Source: Sindora glabra
Lineage: Eukaryota > Streptophyta > Magnoliopsida > Fabales > Fabaceae
Assembly: GCA_020226215.1 (NCBI GenBank)
Contig: CM035232.1
Location: 53,968,851 to 54,032,850 of the forward strand
Direction: 5' to 3'
Length of the DNA stretch: 64,000 nucleotides
Within the stretch, counting starts at the first letter, position 1. Each line of letters opens with the position of its first letter. Under the pieces are notes generated by a model. It was not told where the DNA came from. It ran no database searches and worked only from the letters and a program-made list of their open reading frames with translations. A program made the position numbers and the translations under genes. Below, piece by piece: positions 51,281 through 63,754 of the stretch.

Positions 51281-51800
51281 ATATAATCAACATTTATTTG
51301 GATGTAATGATATCTTTAAAATTATTAAAAAAATTAAGACATTAATTTTTATTTAACCAACATTATAATGTATGGCATTAGAAAAAAAAGGCAACTTAAT
51401 ATAATGATTTTAGAATTAATTGATGTCTATTTAGATGCAATGGTATTTTAAAAATTATTAAAAAAATTAGGATTTTAATTTTTTAATTTATCAATGTCAA
51501 AATGCGTGACATTTAAATATTGTTAGGAAAACCAGGAAACTTAATGTATTAATTTTAGAATTAGCTGATATTTATTTGGATGTAGTAATATTTTTAAATT
51601 TATTAACAAAATTTAAGATATCAATTTTTTCTTAACTGATATCAAAATACATGATGTTTAAAAGTTGTGGAGAGAATAAGGAAAATTAAAACATTAGTTT
51701 TAGAATTAACTGATGTTTATATATATATTGTAAATGTTTGGTAAGAAAAATGTGAGGCTTTAACATATTGATTTTAAACTAAATCAACGTTTAAAGTAAT
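51281..51800 (+). repeat. ~145-bp tandem repeat, about 3.5 copies
   Basis: Copies begin near 51281, 51412, 51559 and 51703, each with TTTAGAATTA.CTGATGT-TTATTTGGATG followed by AAATTATTAAAAAAATT and TTAA.TGATGTCAAAATAC-like blocks. The spacing is 131-147 bp. The array lies in the right subterminal part of the second CACTA-like element, where tandem arrays are common. Confidence 0.65.
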
Positions 51801-52512
51801 GACATTTACAAGGTTACTAGACAATCATGAAAACTTAAGATATTGATTTTGCATATAACCATCATTTAAAGATATTTTAAACAATTAGTTAGGAAATGTA
51901 AAAAAATAAATACGTCAATTTCATATTTGACTAATGTCTAATGGTATGACAACCACTGGCTACTTGAAAAATGATAATACATATGACATCAATGTTATGT
52001 AGGGATTTTTCAAGGGAAAAAAGAAATATTAAGTAATAAAATAATAAAGAAATTTAAAATAAAGTTAATTTTGGTTTTAAAAAAATATTTTCATAATATC
52101 TTATTTTTAAAATAGTATAATTTTAATATAATAAATATCTCTTTTAAAATCTTATTATATGTATTTTATTATTATTTTATTGTTATATTGTTAAAATAGA
52201 AGAATTTTTAGGGGATTTTATGCAATATACACATTGTAGTTAAAATTGGTATCAATAAATCACTAATTTTAGGGAGTGTATATGAAGAAAATATATTCTA
52301 ATTGAAATTGAAATTAGAATTAATGTAATGTTATGTTTTAAATATGTTATTTGTATATTCTAATTTAAGAGAATTAGCATGTGTGCTTAGAGCCTTTTTT
52401 TGTTTTAAAAAAAGGAAATTGAAAACTTTAATCACTACCTACTAATTGTTAATTATTGGTTATAATTATTATTTGCATCAATAATATTTTCCTAAAAATA
52501 CAACTTATATGC

Positions 52513-53860
52513 ATATAAAAAATATAAATTTATAAAAATGTCATTAATCATAGTTATTGTTAATTAATTTCCAGCAAATTAATGACAATTTAGCTTTACA
52601 ATTGCTATTATAAACTTTTTTATATGTAATTGATTAATTATATTTAAGGTTTTTGTTTAATTAATTATTTCATGATAAATGACTATCGAATGCATAGATC
52701 AATTAGTATAGGATTGTTTTAACTTAACCAGAATTCTTGAGTTTGAAGTCTCTGAGAATGTAGTTGCATTAAAACTTAGTTAGGAGAGCTTTGCCACTTA
52801 ATGTGGTCCTGCCTAACTTGAATTCGAATTAGTTGACACCCAATATGGTGTCTAAAGAACCAATAGTTATTATACCAAAAAATCTCATGATAAATGAAAA
52901 ATAGAATTTCTATTGTGTTAATGATACTACCAAAAAAGCATATAAATGACATAAATTTATGAAAATGTCATTTATCATGCTTTTTCATTAATTTACTTCT
53001 AGCCAACTAATGATAATTTAACTTAATAATTGCTATTGTATAAAAATTTAGATATAATTTATTTTTAGAAAATTTAAAAACACATTGATGTATTTGCGGA
53101 AGAGTTCTTTTTTTTTTCCTCTTAAAGAAAAAATTCAATAATGATTTGATGATTAAAGAATGAGCTCTTTTATTATTATTGCAACAAGTTAAGTTGCACA
53201 TCACTCAATAATATAGGGAATCATATTCTCTTAAAAAAGGATACAATTAATAATTTAGAATATTAAAAATACTATAATTGAATCATTCTATATATGATAA
53301 TACTTTAAGATGTTCAATAATTATTCTAATTGATATATAATAATCAATAAAGGCTTTGGATATAAATTTACTAATATTATTAAGACATATTGTCCTAATT
53401 TCATAATCAAGAATTTGTGCTCAAAGTTAAGCTATTTAAGCAACAATCTCCCAAATAATGAGTTGTAGATTGACAATAAATTCATATGTGACTTTTTTTT
53501 TCAAGAATTAATTAAAATAATAAAATATTCAAATAACCTACATAATGGATAAATAGATTAACATATGTTACTTTGTATTCATTCCAAAAATATTTAGAAT
53601 TCAATCCTAATTGCAGTTAGTAAATAGCACATGAAATTTTATCAATCAAACTTATGAGATAAATTTTATAAAGATGTCATTAGTCATGCTTTGTCATTAA
53701 TTTAATTCTTGCCAAATAATGACAATTTAATAAAACAATTGCTATTGTAAAAAATTTACATATAATTTATTTTTATGAATCTTGAAAATACATTGATACA
53801 CTTATGGAAGAGCTCTTTTTTTTTCTTTTGGAAAAAAGCTCAAGAATGACTTCATGAAAG
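52513..53860 (+). repeat. Three dispersed copies of a 140-210-bp repeat
   Basis: Copies at 52513-52650, 52937-53150 and 53647-53860 share ATAAATTTATAAAAATGTCA (with variants), TAATGACAATTTA and CAATTGCTATT. The last two also share AAGAGTTCTTTTTTTTT and the following 40 bp. They are in direct orientation and spaced 424 and 710 bp apart. No coding content; family unknown. Confidence 0.7.
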
Positions 53861-54027
53861 TTCCAATATAGAGCAATGATTTAGAAAATTGCATATCTAG
53901 TTGATGGCAAAAATGTAAAGAGAATGAGAGATATAGAATTTATAATTTTAAATTTCTAAATTTTTAGTAACCAATTTGAGAGATAAGATTTTAATTACAA
54001 CTAGTTAATTTCTTCTAATTACCAAAT

Positions 54028-54262
54028 TGTTATAAAAATGTGCAATACTAAAGAAATATATGAAGGAAATAGGAAATTACGAGTGGAGGAGAATATTTTA
54101 TTTTATTATATATAGAAAGATTTATATAATCAATATTTATAGGGAAGATAAGTTAAATGTTACAATTTCATAACAATGACTTATAAAAGTAATTGAAACT
54201 TATTAAGATCTAATAATTAACCATAATGAAAATATAATGCTTGATTACAAATATTCATAACA
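54028..54262 (-). repeat. LTR of a reverse-strand copia relic
   Basis: On the minus strand it runs from TGTTATGAATA (54262) to TTATAACA (54028), with matching TGTTAT...ATAACA ends, and holds a CCTATAAATA TATA box. It is preceded by a polypurine-like GAGGAGTG. Beyond the far end lies TTGGTAATTAGAAG, which resembles a tRNA-Met primer site. Confidence 0.65.
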
Positions 54263-55690
54263 CTCCTCATTGCATGTCCATCTCATAAAGAATATGCGTT
54301 ATTAAAACCTCTATTATGAAAAAAAAACTAATAGGAAAAAATTCAAATGAAAGAAAAAAAGTACATTATTCTTTTAATGAATAATTTTCCTCATTAAAAA
54401 AACCTTGCTAAGAAAATTCATTGGAAAAAAATCATGATCAACAACATAAATTTAACTTCACTTATTGAGAATATCATTAAAAATCTTTGATTCAATGCCT
54501 TTACTAACAATTTCATTAAGGATAATTTGTATAAATTTGATGTCTTAATTAAATATGACCACAATCCTTTTGTCAGCATGAGAATGAGCTTTAATAAGAT
54601 ATAATTTGTTCCCTATTCTTTGATGTATTATCCTCTAATTAAGCTTTTGTATGTAACATTATTTTGTTAAAGATTTGTTGAAATTCCTTTCTTGAAAGTC
54701 ATAACACATATCTGTCAAGTATTGATTTTTAACTTGTTTTGTATATACATGCTAGAGAAGTTGTATTAGTAATTTATCTTATTAAGAGGCATGATATAAA
54801 TACACCATTATATGTGAATAAATAATAGTATACAATTAAACTTTATGTAGACCAAATATCCTATGTTTGCATAATCATTTAGTTATGACTCAAAATAAAA
54901 TAAATAGATATAAATTATTCTTCAGATGTACCAACGTATATATTTTATTTTATTTTAATATCTTAGAGTTGAAAAAAAACCTATATCTTACTAATATGCT
55001 TTTCCAAAAAGCTATATCTAAATATGTGTAATTAATAAGATACATTAATTGATCAATTATACTAAGATATGGTACTTTGGAACTAATTTTTTTTTATTAT
55101 TCTTTGAAGTTTAGTATGGATCCTTAGTAATACTAAGTGATTGAATAATCATTGGTATACTTAATGGATGTGATTTATCTATGTAGAAATATTTTAGCAT
55201 ATTTCCATTTTTATTAATGAATAAATATTCCATCGTTTAAATTCTTGATTTGTAGGTCAAGATAAAACTTAATTTTTTATTTTAAACTCCATTTTTTTTC
55301 CAAAATACTTTGCCTTTTGAAGCTTTTCATGAGTTTATGATAATATTCAAATTACCAACTTATGTAGCAATTATAGTAAAATCACATTTACATTTCTTGA
55401 TAAAAACACAAGAGATTTTTATATTTTCTTTCAACAAATATTCATTAAAATGATTACACCATATTCATATCGATTGTTTTAATCCATACAAAGATTTTTG
55501 TAATTTAATTGAATATATTTCTCAAAAATTTAAATTTCATACTTCAAGCTTGAAATACTTTAGATGTTTTTATATAATATTATTATCAATTGTCACATGT
55601 AAAATAGGATATTAGATGCATATCAAATTTTGATACATTAACAGAAAATTATATCCCTAATATAAATATTTCTCATAGCTAATAATAATT
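54263..55690 (-). pseudogene. Copia pol relic, reverse strand
   Basis: Read on the minus strand from about 55520 the translation gives SLYGLKQS, then a worn FYYNCYIS segment where YVDD should be, and the KFYLDLQIKNL.DGIF block typical of copia reverse transcriptase just after the catalytic site. Further down (54700-54490) RNase H-like C-terminal remnants precede the LTR. Stops and frameshifts are frequent. This is a copia lineage different from the element at 19-29 kb. Confidence 0.65.
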
Positions 55691-57959
55691 ATTGTAAAAA
55701 TTCTTGTGTACAAGTCATAACCAATTATAATCATTGTGAAAAAGATCCTTGTGTACAAAACAATTGATAAGTATAAATATAAAATTGAAAAGAATTATTT
55801 AAGGTTGGAAGTTGCAGATACCTTAGTAAAGAAAGAATTATTTTAGGGTTGGAAGAGTTTTATGATAAAATTTGTAAATAGGATTATAATTTCACTCTTT
55901 TTATTTTTAACTACCTTAATTTAAGTTTCTAGATGGTTAATTAATAAAACATGATATTTATAATAAAACAACATTGTTCTATTATAGAATCTTACATTTT
56001 GACTATTAATTAATAATTGATGTCATAAATTTTTTCATTATCTTTCAAGCAATAATTTTATAATTTTAGCATATATTTTATAAGAACTGACATCATCTTA
56101 CAAAGTAATGAATTTTGCTTTTAATTCAACTTAATTTAAGTGATATCAGTAGTATAAAAATTATTTTTTTTGCATTACAATATTTTTATATTAATTAAAT
56201 AGATACAAATGACTAACAAATTGAACAATAAAAATAAATCAGAAACTATAATTTACAATGAATGACTAACTTTAAATGAAAAGAAGGGTGGGATACTTCT
56301 TAATGTAATTTCTTTATGTTGCTTGAGAGCTTTTGAGTTAGAGGATGTAGATGATTTCAAACAAATCATAAATTAGAGTAAAAAGAAATAGTATAACCAT
56401 TTTTGCAATAAATTTAAGCCTTTCAATGCAAAAATAGGCATGTTACTTTTTTTTACTATAATTTCTCATCAATTTGTACATCTTTGCATTTTCTTAACAT
56501 CCTTTTTGAGATAAAGGGTATCGTAGATTATTACAAACTAATAATAAATTATAGTTAGAAGAAGTAATATAACTAGGTTTCTAATGAACTTAAAAGGTCA
56601 AGCTTTTTAATATAAAAATGACTATATTACTTTTTTCCATTATAATTGCTCATTAGTTTGCACATCATTGCACTTTTTTCATAGTGCTTCTTGAGATGGA
56701 ATCCAAATTTTGTAATTTACAATGAACTACATAGATAAATTAAGAGGGTGCAGATGGTTACAAATGGATAATTGGAAAAAATTTGTGCTGCATAATAGAA
56801 ATATTTTGAATCTTATGATTATAACAATTACACCAAACCACATATATTTTTTACTCATGACCATTTATTTGAAGGTAAAAGATAACTATAGTTTGATGGG
56901 ATGTTCATGACCATATGATTCGAAATGTTTCTAAATATATAGCAAGAATAAATGTATTATTCTTTTATACCACTTGAGCAAAAGATAAAGTGTAAGAGAA
57001 ATATATAGACAAATAAACTCAGTTGTAAACAGAAAACTAATGTGTAAAGGTTTTATATCTCATTTTTAATGTTGAGCTGTTAGTTTAATTAACTTCAAAA
57101 AGTCAATTTTGTAAGTTTTGGTTATTTCGTACCTCATAAATATTATTCTTAGTAAATGCTTACATTTAGTACAATTTAAGTGGTTAGTGCTCTGCCTTTA
57201 TACATTGGTTAGGTAAAAAAATGGCATGATTTATTGCCTTTTTATTTTTAATTTAACTCTTCATCTTCTTTATTAATTTTTCAAATTTACATTAGTTCTT
57301 ACTAAACAACTAATGAAATTTATTATTTTTTAAAGTTTTTTTTAACTAAATTTCTATATTCTAACATTTTTCTAACAATGAATACTAATTTTCTTAAGCA
57401 ATTATCAATCTTTTGCATCTTGACATTTTTCTAATAGCATTATTAACATTAACTAGAAAATATTGTACAAATACATTACAACTAATCATTTGATAAATAT
57501 TATAAATCATTATATACTATATATTTTTCATAAAATAATGAGCTACACAAAAATTACAGTATATCATTGATACGATTTATAGCATAACAACCTATTCCTC
57601 ATGTTGAAGAGATTAGAATCTTTGTTGCAAATTCTCATTTGCTAAAGAAATTAGCTTTGTGTTCTTTATATTGAAGTACTCCTCTAAATTTTGCAAATAT
57701 TAGTCATTTATTTCTTATAGTTTAGAGGTAGAATATAAGCTTAACTCACTTATATTTAGAAATTGTTTAAACTTATTGAAAGTACCTCATCTGTGACTCT
57801 AATATCTCTTGCTTATACCTATCCAAGACTATCTTTAATGCTTCATTCTCTTTAAAAGTAGAAGACATTAGAGTTATAAATGTAGTGCTTCCAATAAACT
57901 CGAAGCATTTCTAAATAATGAGTGAGTTGTGCTTAAATTCAACCTAGATATAAAAAAGG
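55691..57959. other. AT-rich region with a ~185-bp tandem repeat
   Basis: No gene recognised. From about 56265 to 56830 a unit of about 185 bp recurs: TATAATTTCTCATCAATTTG at 56455 and TATAATTGCTCATTAGTTTG at 56641, each followed by a TTGCA-TTTTC, CTT.TTGAGAT block and later ATATTACTTTTTT. Probably part of a decayed transposon. Confidence 0.5.
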
Positions 57960-58440
57960 AGTGCAAGCAAAATTTATAGATAAAGTAACATTAAATTTAA
58001 CATTAGTTGATATAAATACCAATGTTGTAAATGATAGTGTGTTTTAAATAAGTAAATTGTTAAAATATAAATAATCTCTATAGTTTCCAACAATACTATA
58101 AATATAAACATTAATTGATTGTAAATAACTTCTAAACATTGATTTTCATGTACAACCAATGTCTAAAGTACTAATGTTCTTTACAATTTCTAATAACATA
58201 GTAAATAAAAACATTAATTGGATGTTGACATTTCTTTAGATGTCAATTTAATGTACAATTAATGTTCAATATTCCATATATTTAATATTTAGTATTCTTT
58301 TAGATGATAGGTATTTAAAAACTGACATATAAGTAATAATAGATGTGAGTTGTAAATAATGATTGTCACCTTAATTTTCTTTAAGATGGAACCTTCATCT
58401 CCTATTAAAAAACAAGTTTTATAACATTTACCATGTTAAC
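57960..58440. repeat. CACTA-type subterminal repeat cluster
   Basis: Short motifs of the CATTAATTG / CATTAGTTG / AATGTC-TAAA type recur about every 60-80 bp (57990, 58110, 58205, 58250), similar in style to the flanks of the element at 44.1-52.0 kb. It may be one end of a further element whose other end I cannot locate. Confidence 0.4.
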
Positions 58441-61400
58441 CGCCATGGTAAGTTGCACTTGTTTTTAAAATGCCTTTACATCATTATATATGTCTATTTT
58501 TACTTTAACCTAAAGAGCAAATATATAGTAGAGTTATTTGTGATTTTGAAAGAATTTTTTTTTTCTTGTTAATTTAGAAACCCAATAAAACACTATTTTT
58601 TCTTCCAATTGTATCCTTTTGATCTCTATACACCTCTCTTAAATAGTAAGAAAAACAATACTAAAAATATAATGAAAAAGAAAGTAACAAGGGAAAGAGA
58701 TAAAGGATAACTTTAGAAATCATTAAATGACTTTTGATATAATTGAGGTTATTAGTTTTCCTAATACTTGTGCAATAATCTTAAATGGTACTTCCTCCTT
58801 CTCTTTTTATCTATAAAACTATTTTATGCAGATTAAAAATTTTACTTTATTGTATTTAATTTTATTATACTTTTCAAAATTACCCTTTAGCTTAACAATA
58901 AAAATTTACTCTTTCATTTTAATCACTAATTTCAAGGTGGTTAAGATGAGAGAGAAATATAATGAAGTAAATTCACTAAGAGTTTTTATGATGAATATAT
59001 ATAGCAATTGAGTATTTATTAAAGACTAGTAAAATTAAAAAAAATAATTAATATTTCATTGGATTTCTAAAGTTAATAAAAACTGCTAAAAAAACTTCAT
59101 GAAGTAATAAATAAGGATTTAAAATTTGTTGAGTATGATTTTATGAGATTAGTGCTTGGGATTTTATATTTTGATATTTATTGTACCTCAAAGTTTAATG
59201 TTTAGTGGTTAAGATTTAGTGGATAGGGGTTAAGGTTTATATTTTGTTCAAAAATTTTTGAATGGGTGGTTTTGTCCTTGAAATAAAATTAATAAAGGAT
59301 TAATAATACATTGAGAATGAACTGTATAAAGTACACATCCCTCTATCCCTTTTTAAGTATCTTTTATGGTTATGTCATAAGGATTAAGAGAATTAATTAA
59401 TAATCTTAATTTTAGGAGAAATGCATTATAATTTATTAATATATTCTCTATTAAAAATTAATTGGTAAGTAAAGTTATTAAGTATTTATTTAAATAGTAG
59501 GGATAATATTTGAAAGACGATAATAAGTTCAATATTGGTTTCTTAAAATGATAAATAAATAAAAATAATTTTTTTTTGTAGAATGATATTTAAAAAAATG
59601 GATAGAGGAAAATTTAAAGAATTTTATGTTTTCAACACCATTAAACATTCTTTAACTAGTTTCTAGGGTAATTGATTAACTAAAAAGATTTTAATTTATT
59701 AAATAGGGTTGTGCTCTTTTAAAGTAAAGGATGCATTTTAAAAGATAGAGTAAGACATCATAATTTTTAATAATAAAATTAAATATTTACAAATAAATAA
59801 ATTATAATGAATCTAAAAAGTAACTTTTATATTTATAATTATCCAGACCTTTAATTTTTCATCAAAAATTGTGAAATATCACTTTTCCAAATGTATTTTA
59901 GAGAAGCTAAATCTAAATAGAATAGAAAAAACTGTTGGGATAAAAGGTTATGTCATAATGTTTGTCTCGTTTGAGAGCCTTAATCATAAAGAAATAAAGA
60001 ATGCAAATTTATGATGAATCCTTTGACACTATTGAGTATTTTTATCTTTTTAATAACTTGGATAGTTTTTTTTTTTTTTGGAAGATATTGTTATATCATT
60101 CGTACACTAATATATTAATACATCATCGGATCTAGTTATATATTAGGTTTGCTTTTTTTATAGGATAAGATTTTGCATGTTGCATGATAATATTTCAATT
60201 ATCAAATCGAATGGTACATCAATGTATCATTATATTAGTGGTGTAGTTTAGATATTTTTCTTTGTTTTGCATCTTATTTATACATTTAAATAAGAGAAAT
60301 TATCTCTTAACCATGGATCCATTATCCTCAGTTCTTTGCCTTCCACTTTCTTCCACTATCTTCTTTGTTCTTCCCAATCCTTTTCATTTTCAAATATAGG
60401 ATTACTAAGCAATTCATATTTTCAAAATAAGTTTGTCCCAAAAAAATTGTCACTTTTCTCCTTTCCAAACATGACAAATTATGAAAAATTTTAATTTTAC
60501 TAAATAATGTTCACAAATAGTTGTTCAGTCTATATATGACCACTTATATAAATAAGGGCACTAAATCAATACGCTAATCTTATCTTAGATTATTGTGAAT
60601 TTTGTGTAGTTGAGTAATGAGTACTCTCGTGAGATAGGAAAGACAAAGTGGGCTGTTCTACTTTATTCAAGTTTGGGGAATATTCTTCCGAATAGTAATT
60701 ACTTTTATTCACGTTGTCAACTAATTCAGTAACCCTTATTAATAATTTAATTTAATTAAATAATGCTAAAGATATCTAGTGACACTAAATTTTTCAAGGC
60801 ATAATTATATATAGTATGAGACATAATTTAAATTGTAGCTCACAATCACAATATTTTCCGCAATATTGTGACTTTCCAACTCAAAAATATTTTATGTATA
60901 AAAAATGAATTTCAAATATTTTATATTTATTAAATTAAATTTTATAAATTTATTCAACTATCTTATATACAATTGACACTTCTTTATTTATATTTAAAAT
61001 CTAATTTTGGATCTTAGTTTAAATGCATATAGTATTATTATTGCCAACTATATGTGTAATCACAATTTTATACCGCAACAATATTGTAATTTTGTTCTTC
61101 GTGAGGTAACTGCATCCGCAGTATCAAAACTAACATTTAAATATTGAGAGTGGTATACACGCCACCAATAGTGGAAGAAATTTTTTTGTAGTTTTCTTCT
61201 ATGTTTAGCCCTATGACTTAGACCCACAGATCATATAAATTAATATTCACTGGATTTGGTAAAAGCCACAAATGAAGTATCCTATTAAGGAATATATCCA
61301 GGCCACATCTTAAGTACCATTTTCAGCATAAGGATTACATACTTTGTCTGCCAACTTACAGTTCCCACTAATTAAAATCGCTTTCCGTGTGAATTATATC

Positions 61401-61620
61401 CTCTTCATATCTCCATTAAGATCTCTCCCTCTTTCATAGTTTTTCAGCTTTAAGCCATGATTTTTACTAAGAAAACAAAAAGTTAACGATTAGTGCGCTT
61501 TACAGATTGTCCTAGTGCCTACACATACATATTCTACTTTGTGGAGTCCTTGTTGTATTCTTTCAAACAGTTTGTATGCAATTTGATTTCTTCACCATTC
61601 ATTTCTTTAATTTGTCACCG
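58441..61620. other. Intergenic region upstream of the second PILS gene
   Basis: No gene recognised. A weak inverted repeat lies at 60102-60243 (CACTAATATATTAATACATC against the complement of a GATACATTGATGTACC / TATATTAGTGGTG segment), probably a short MITE. The part nearest 61620 is the likely promoter. Confidence 0.5.
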
Positions 61621-61628
61621 TATATGCC

Positions 61629-61636
61629 TATAAATA
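61629..61636 (+). promoter_or_regulatory. TATA box of the second PILS gene
   Basis: TATAAATA lies about 30 bp before an inferred transcription start near 61660. The leader exon ends at 61736 (CACCAG|gtag) and the 5'-UTR intron runs to 62575 (cacag). Confidence 0.65.
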
Positions 61637-62592
61637 TAGTATATGCTCCCCTCGAGCTCCACTCACAATTTTTTTCATTTATTTGAACAACCAAAGCAAA
61701 AGTCTCCTCCTTTCCTAGCTCAAGCAGAGTCACCAGGTAGTTTTTTCATTCTCTTTTGCTGCTTTTTCTTTTCATTTTTTTCCCCAGCTAAATGCATTTA
61801 TTTCTTTCTCCCTTCCTCGATAGTTAACTATATGCATGGATTGCATGTGTATTCTAAAGGTTATATTATTATATATGTGATGTCATCTGGGTTGACTGTT
61901 AATTCAATCAATTGAATTAATTGAAGCATGACTTGATAATTTTTCCAATTAGCAATCTGGTCGGATTTTTAAAACATTAGTGTGTGTGTGTGCATATAAA
62001 TAATATTTTCAGCTAGAATATTAGTTTACAACGTTTTATAACCAGTTCTCTCACTAAATAATGGTATTTGTACTTTCCTTTATTTATAACTTCTACCTAC
62101 ACACGTCAGACAATTTCAGACTAGTTTTCAGATTTTGTGGAATATTACAAGTAAATGCAAACAGAGTAGCATTCTTGATTCTAGAATTAATCACTTTTCG
62201 GTGACTTCTTGAATTCTTGGTACTCAAAAATTTGTTTGTGCATGCATGTTTATGTGTGCTTGCACTTGCAGTATGTGACACGTTCACCCAATCTTCACTT
62301 CTTCCATCTTTCACTCTCATATGTGAGTTTGATTGTGAAACATCATTTAAATAAATGGGGCATGCTTCATTTATTGCTACTTATAATCATTTTAATACAA
62401 AGTGGATGGTAAATGCATGCGTGAGGCTCAAATAATTCACAATCTGGGACAAGTTGCGTCACAGATCATAAATTTGAAGTTGACAGCTATATCATTATAT
62501 ATTGCTTTCATCAGCAGTTTTCTATGCATTCATAGGTCTGGAAATTTAGAGAAGTTGTTATCATTTTTGTCACAGGAAAGAGAGAAGAAGCC

Positions 62593-62727
62593 ATGGATTT
62601 TTGGAAGCTGTTCATTGCTGCACTAATGCCAGTTATAAAGGTACTCCTAATGACTGTTGTTGGGACATTTCTTGCACTGGACCGCTTTGATATACTGAGG
62701 GAGGATGCCAGAAAGCACCTTAATGCT
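62593..62727 (+). CDS. First coding exon of a second PILS gene (cut by window end)
   Basis: The exon encodes 45 residues, MDFWKLFIAALMPVIKVLLM followed by TVVGTFLALDRFDILREDAR and KHLNA, and ends at a GT donor (gtaagt) in phase 0. Exon length, phase and 32 of 45 residues equal exon 1 of the PILS gene at 7019, so it is a paralogue in the same orientation. The layout also matches: an untranslated leader exon, an intron of 839 bp (61737-62575), then a short leader before the ATG. The first membrane helix and the LDRFDIL motif are intact. Exon 2 (expected LVF.V..PALV.S.LA) is not found before 64000, so intron 1 is longer than 1.27 kb and the gene continues outside. Whether the whole gene is functional cannot be judged. 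Confidence 0.92.
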
Positions 62728-62937
62728 GTAAGTTTCATTTTTGATTTAGTTCGGTAATTTTAAATGATTCTAAACATATATATATATATATACCGGTAAC
62801 TTTTATATTTTTGGTCATTGTAGTCTAACCTCATGGCTAGGTGATTTAGGAGCGAGGCTAAAATGCATAGCTCGACCCGCGTTGCATAGTGTACGTGGCC
62901 GGTCTCGAGGAATAAATTCTATAAGTTATCCTCCAAA

Positions 62938-63131
62938 GCTCTATTTATTTCAACAAAAAAAATATTTATCGTAAAATATAATTTAAAAGATAATATATTT
63001 TATTTATTTAATATTAAAGATTAAAATTTTTAAAAAATATTAAAAAATAATTATCAATATTCTTTTTATTAATATATATGTAAATAATATTTTTAAAAAA
63101 AATAATTTCTGATAAAATAAATAAATGAAGC
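62938..63131. mobile_element. MITE in intron 1 of the second PILS gene
   Basis: The left end GCTCTATTTATTTCAAC and the reverse complement of the right end GCTTCATTTATTTATTTTAT are inverted repeats around an A/T-only interior of about 190 bp. This resembles a common class of small plant MITEs with a GCTTCRTTTRTTT terminus. Confidence 0.5.
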
Positions 63132-63754
63132 AAATCTCGAGTAATTTCCTTAGGAATCTTTTATATAGGCCAAGTATGGATGGGGCCTACCTTTGAATAG
63201 CTTGAGGCTGGATATTAGTTGAAGATGTGCGTGAGTTGGCTTAATTTAATCGCTACCTAAAAGAAAATATCTAATTTAACCAGTATCTAGTTTTCAATTT
63301 ACCATTTTTTTTAAAAATTTATTCAAATTGTGGAATTGATGGAGGAAGAAAATCTATTAAGAAAAGGAAAGAGGAACACTGAATATATTCTTTTTTTTTT
63401 TTAACCTAACAGTAGACTTTGAGTAAAAGCCAGAAAGATAAGCAATAGCATATACTATAATCTATTGAAAGAGTGAATATATTTATTCATTTCAAAATCA
63501 GGAATTCTGGTCAACTTTGTGCTGATACAAAGGCACAAATATATATTACCAAAAAAAAAGAGAAAGAAGACACAAATATATGTCTTGTTCTTTGCTAATT
63601 CCATATGGATTTTTTTTTTTCTGCTTAACATACTATTTTGCAGAGTTCACTGCCAGATTGGATTTCTAGAGTCCTGATATGTATATAGTTGTATTTTGTC
63701 ATGTTGAATGCTTAACAAGTTTATTAGGTTTCTTGTGTATTAAGAGATAAAATC

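Larger units (their letters stand above)
44129..52016 (+). mobile_element. Second CACTA-like element with transposase relic
   Basis: The left end AATACAAGAAATTTCTC resembles the frequent CACTACAAGAAA CACTA terminus, with its first bases decayed; the right end reads GGGATTTTTCAAGG. Both flanks carry subterminal repeats of the ATTGATTTTAGTTAAC / AACTGATGTTTAT type. A transposase-family fragment lies at 45480-45690. The span of ~7.9 kb includes a later long LTR insertion at 46052-50782; without it the element is ~3.2 kb, so much of its own coding region is missing. The target duplication was not resolved and both ends are approximate. Confidence 0.5.

Noticed and set aside
61643..61915. 90-codon frame at the start of the second PILS transcript
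   Set aside because: It spans the leader exon and the 5'-UTR intron donor and is not conserved in the first PILS gene.
63640..63690. Candidate exon 2 of the second PILS gene after a TTTGCAG acceptor
   Set aside because: The translation does not contain the expected LVF..PALV.S.LA sequence.
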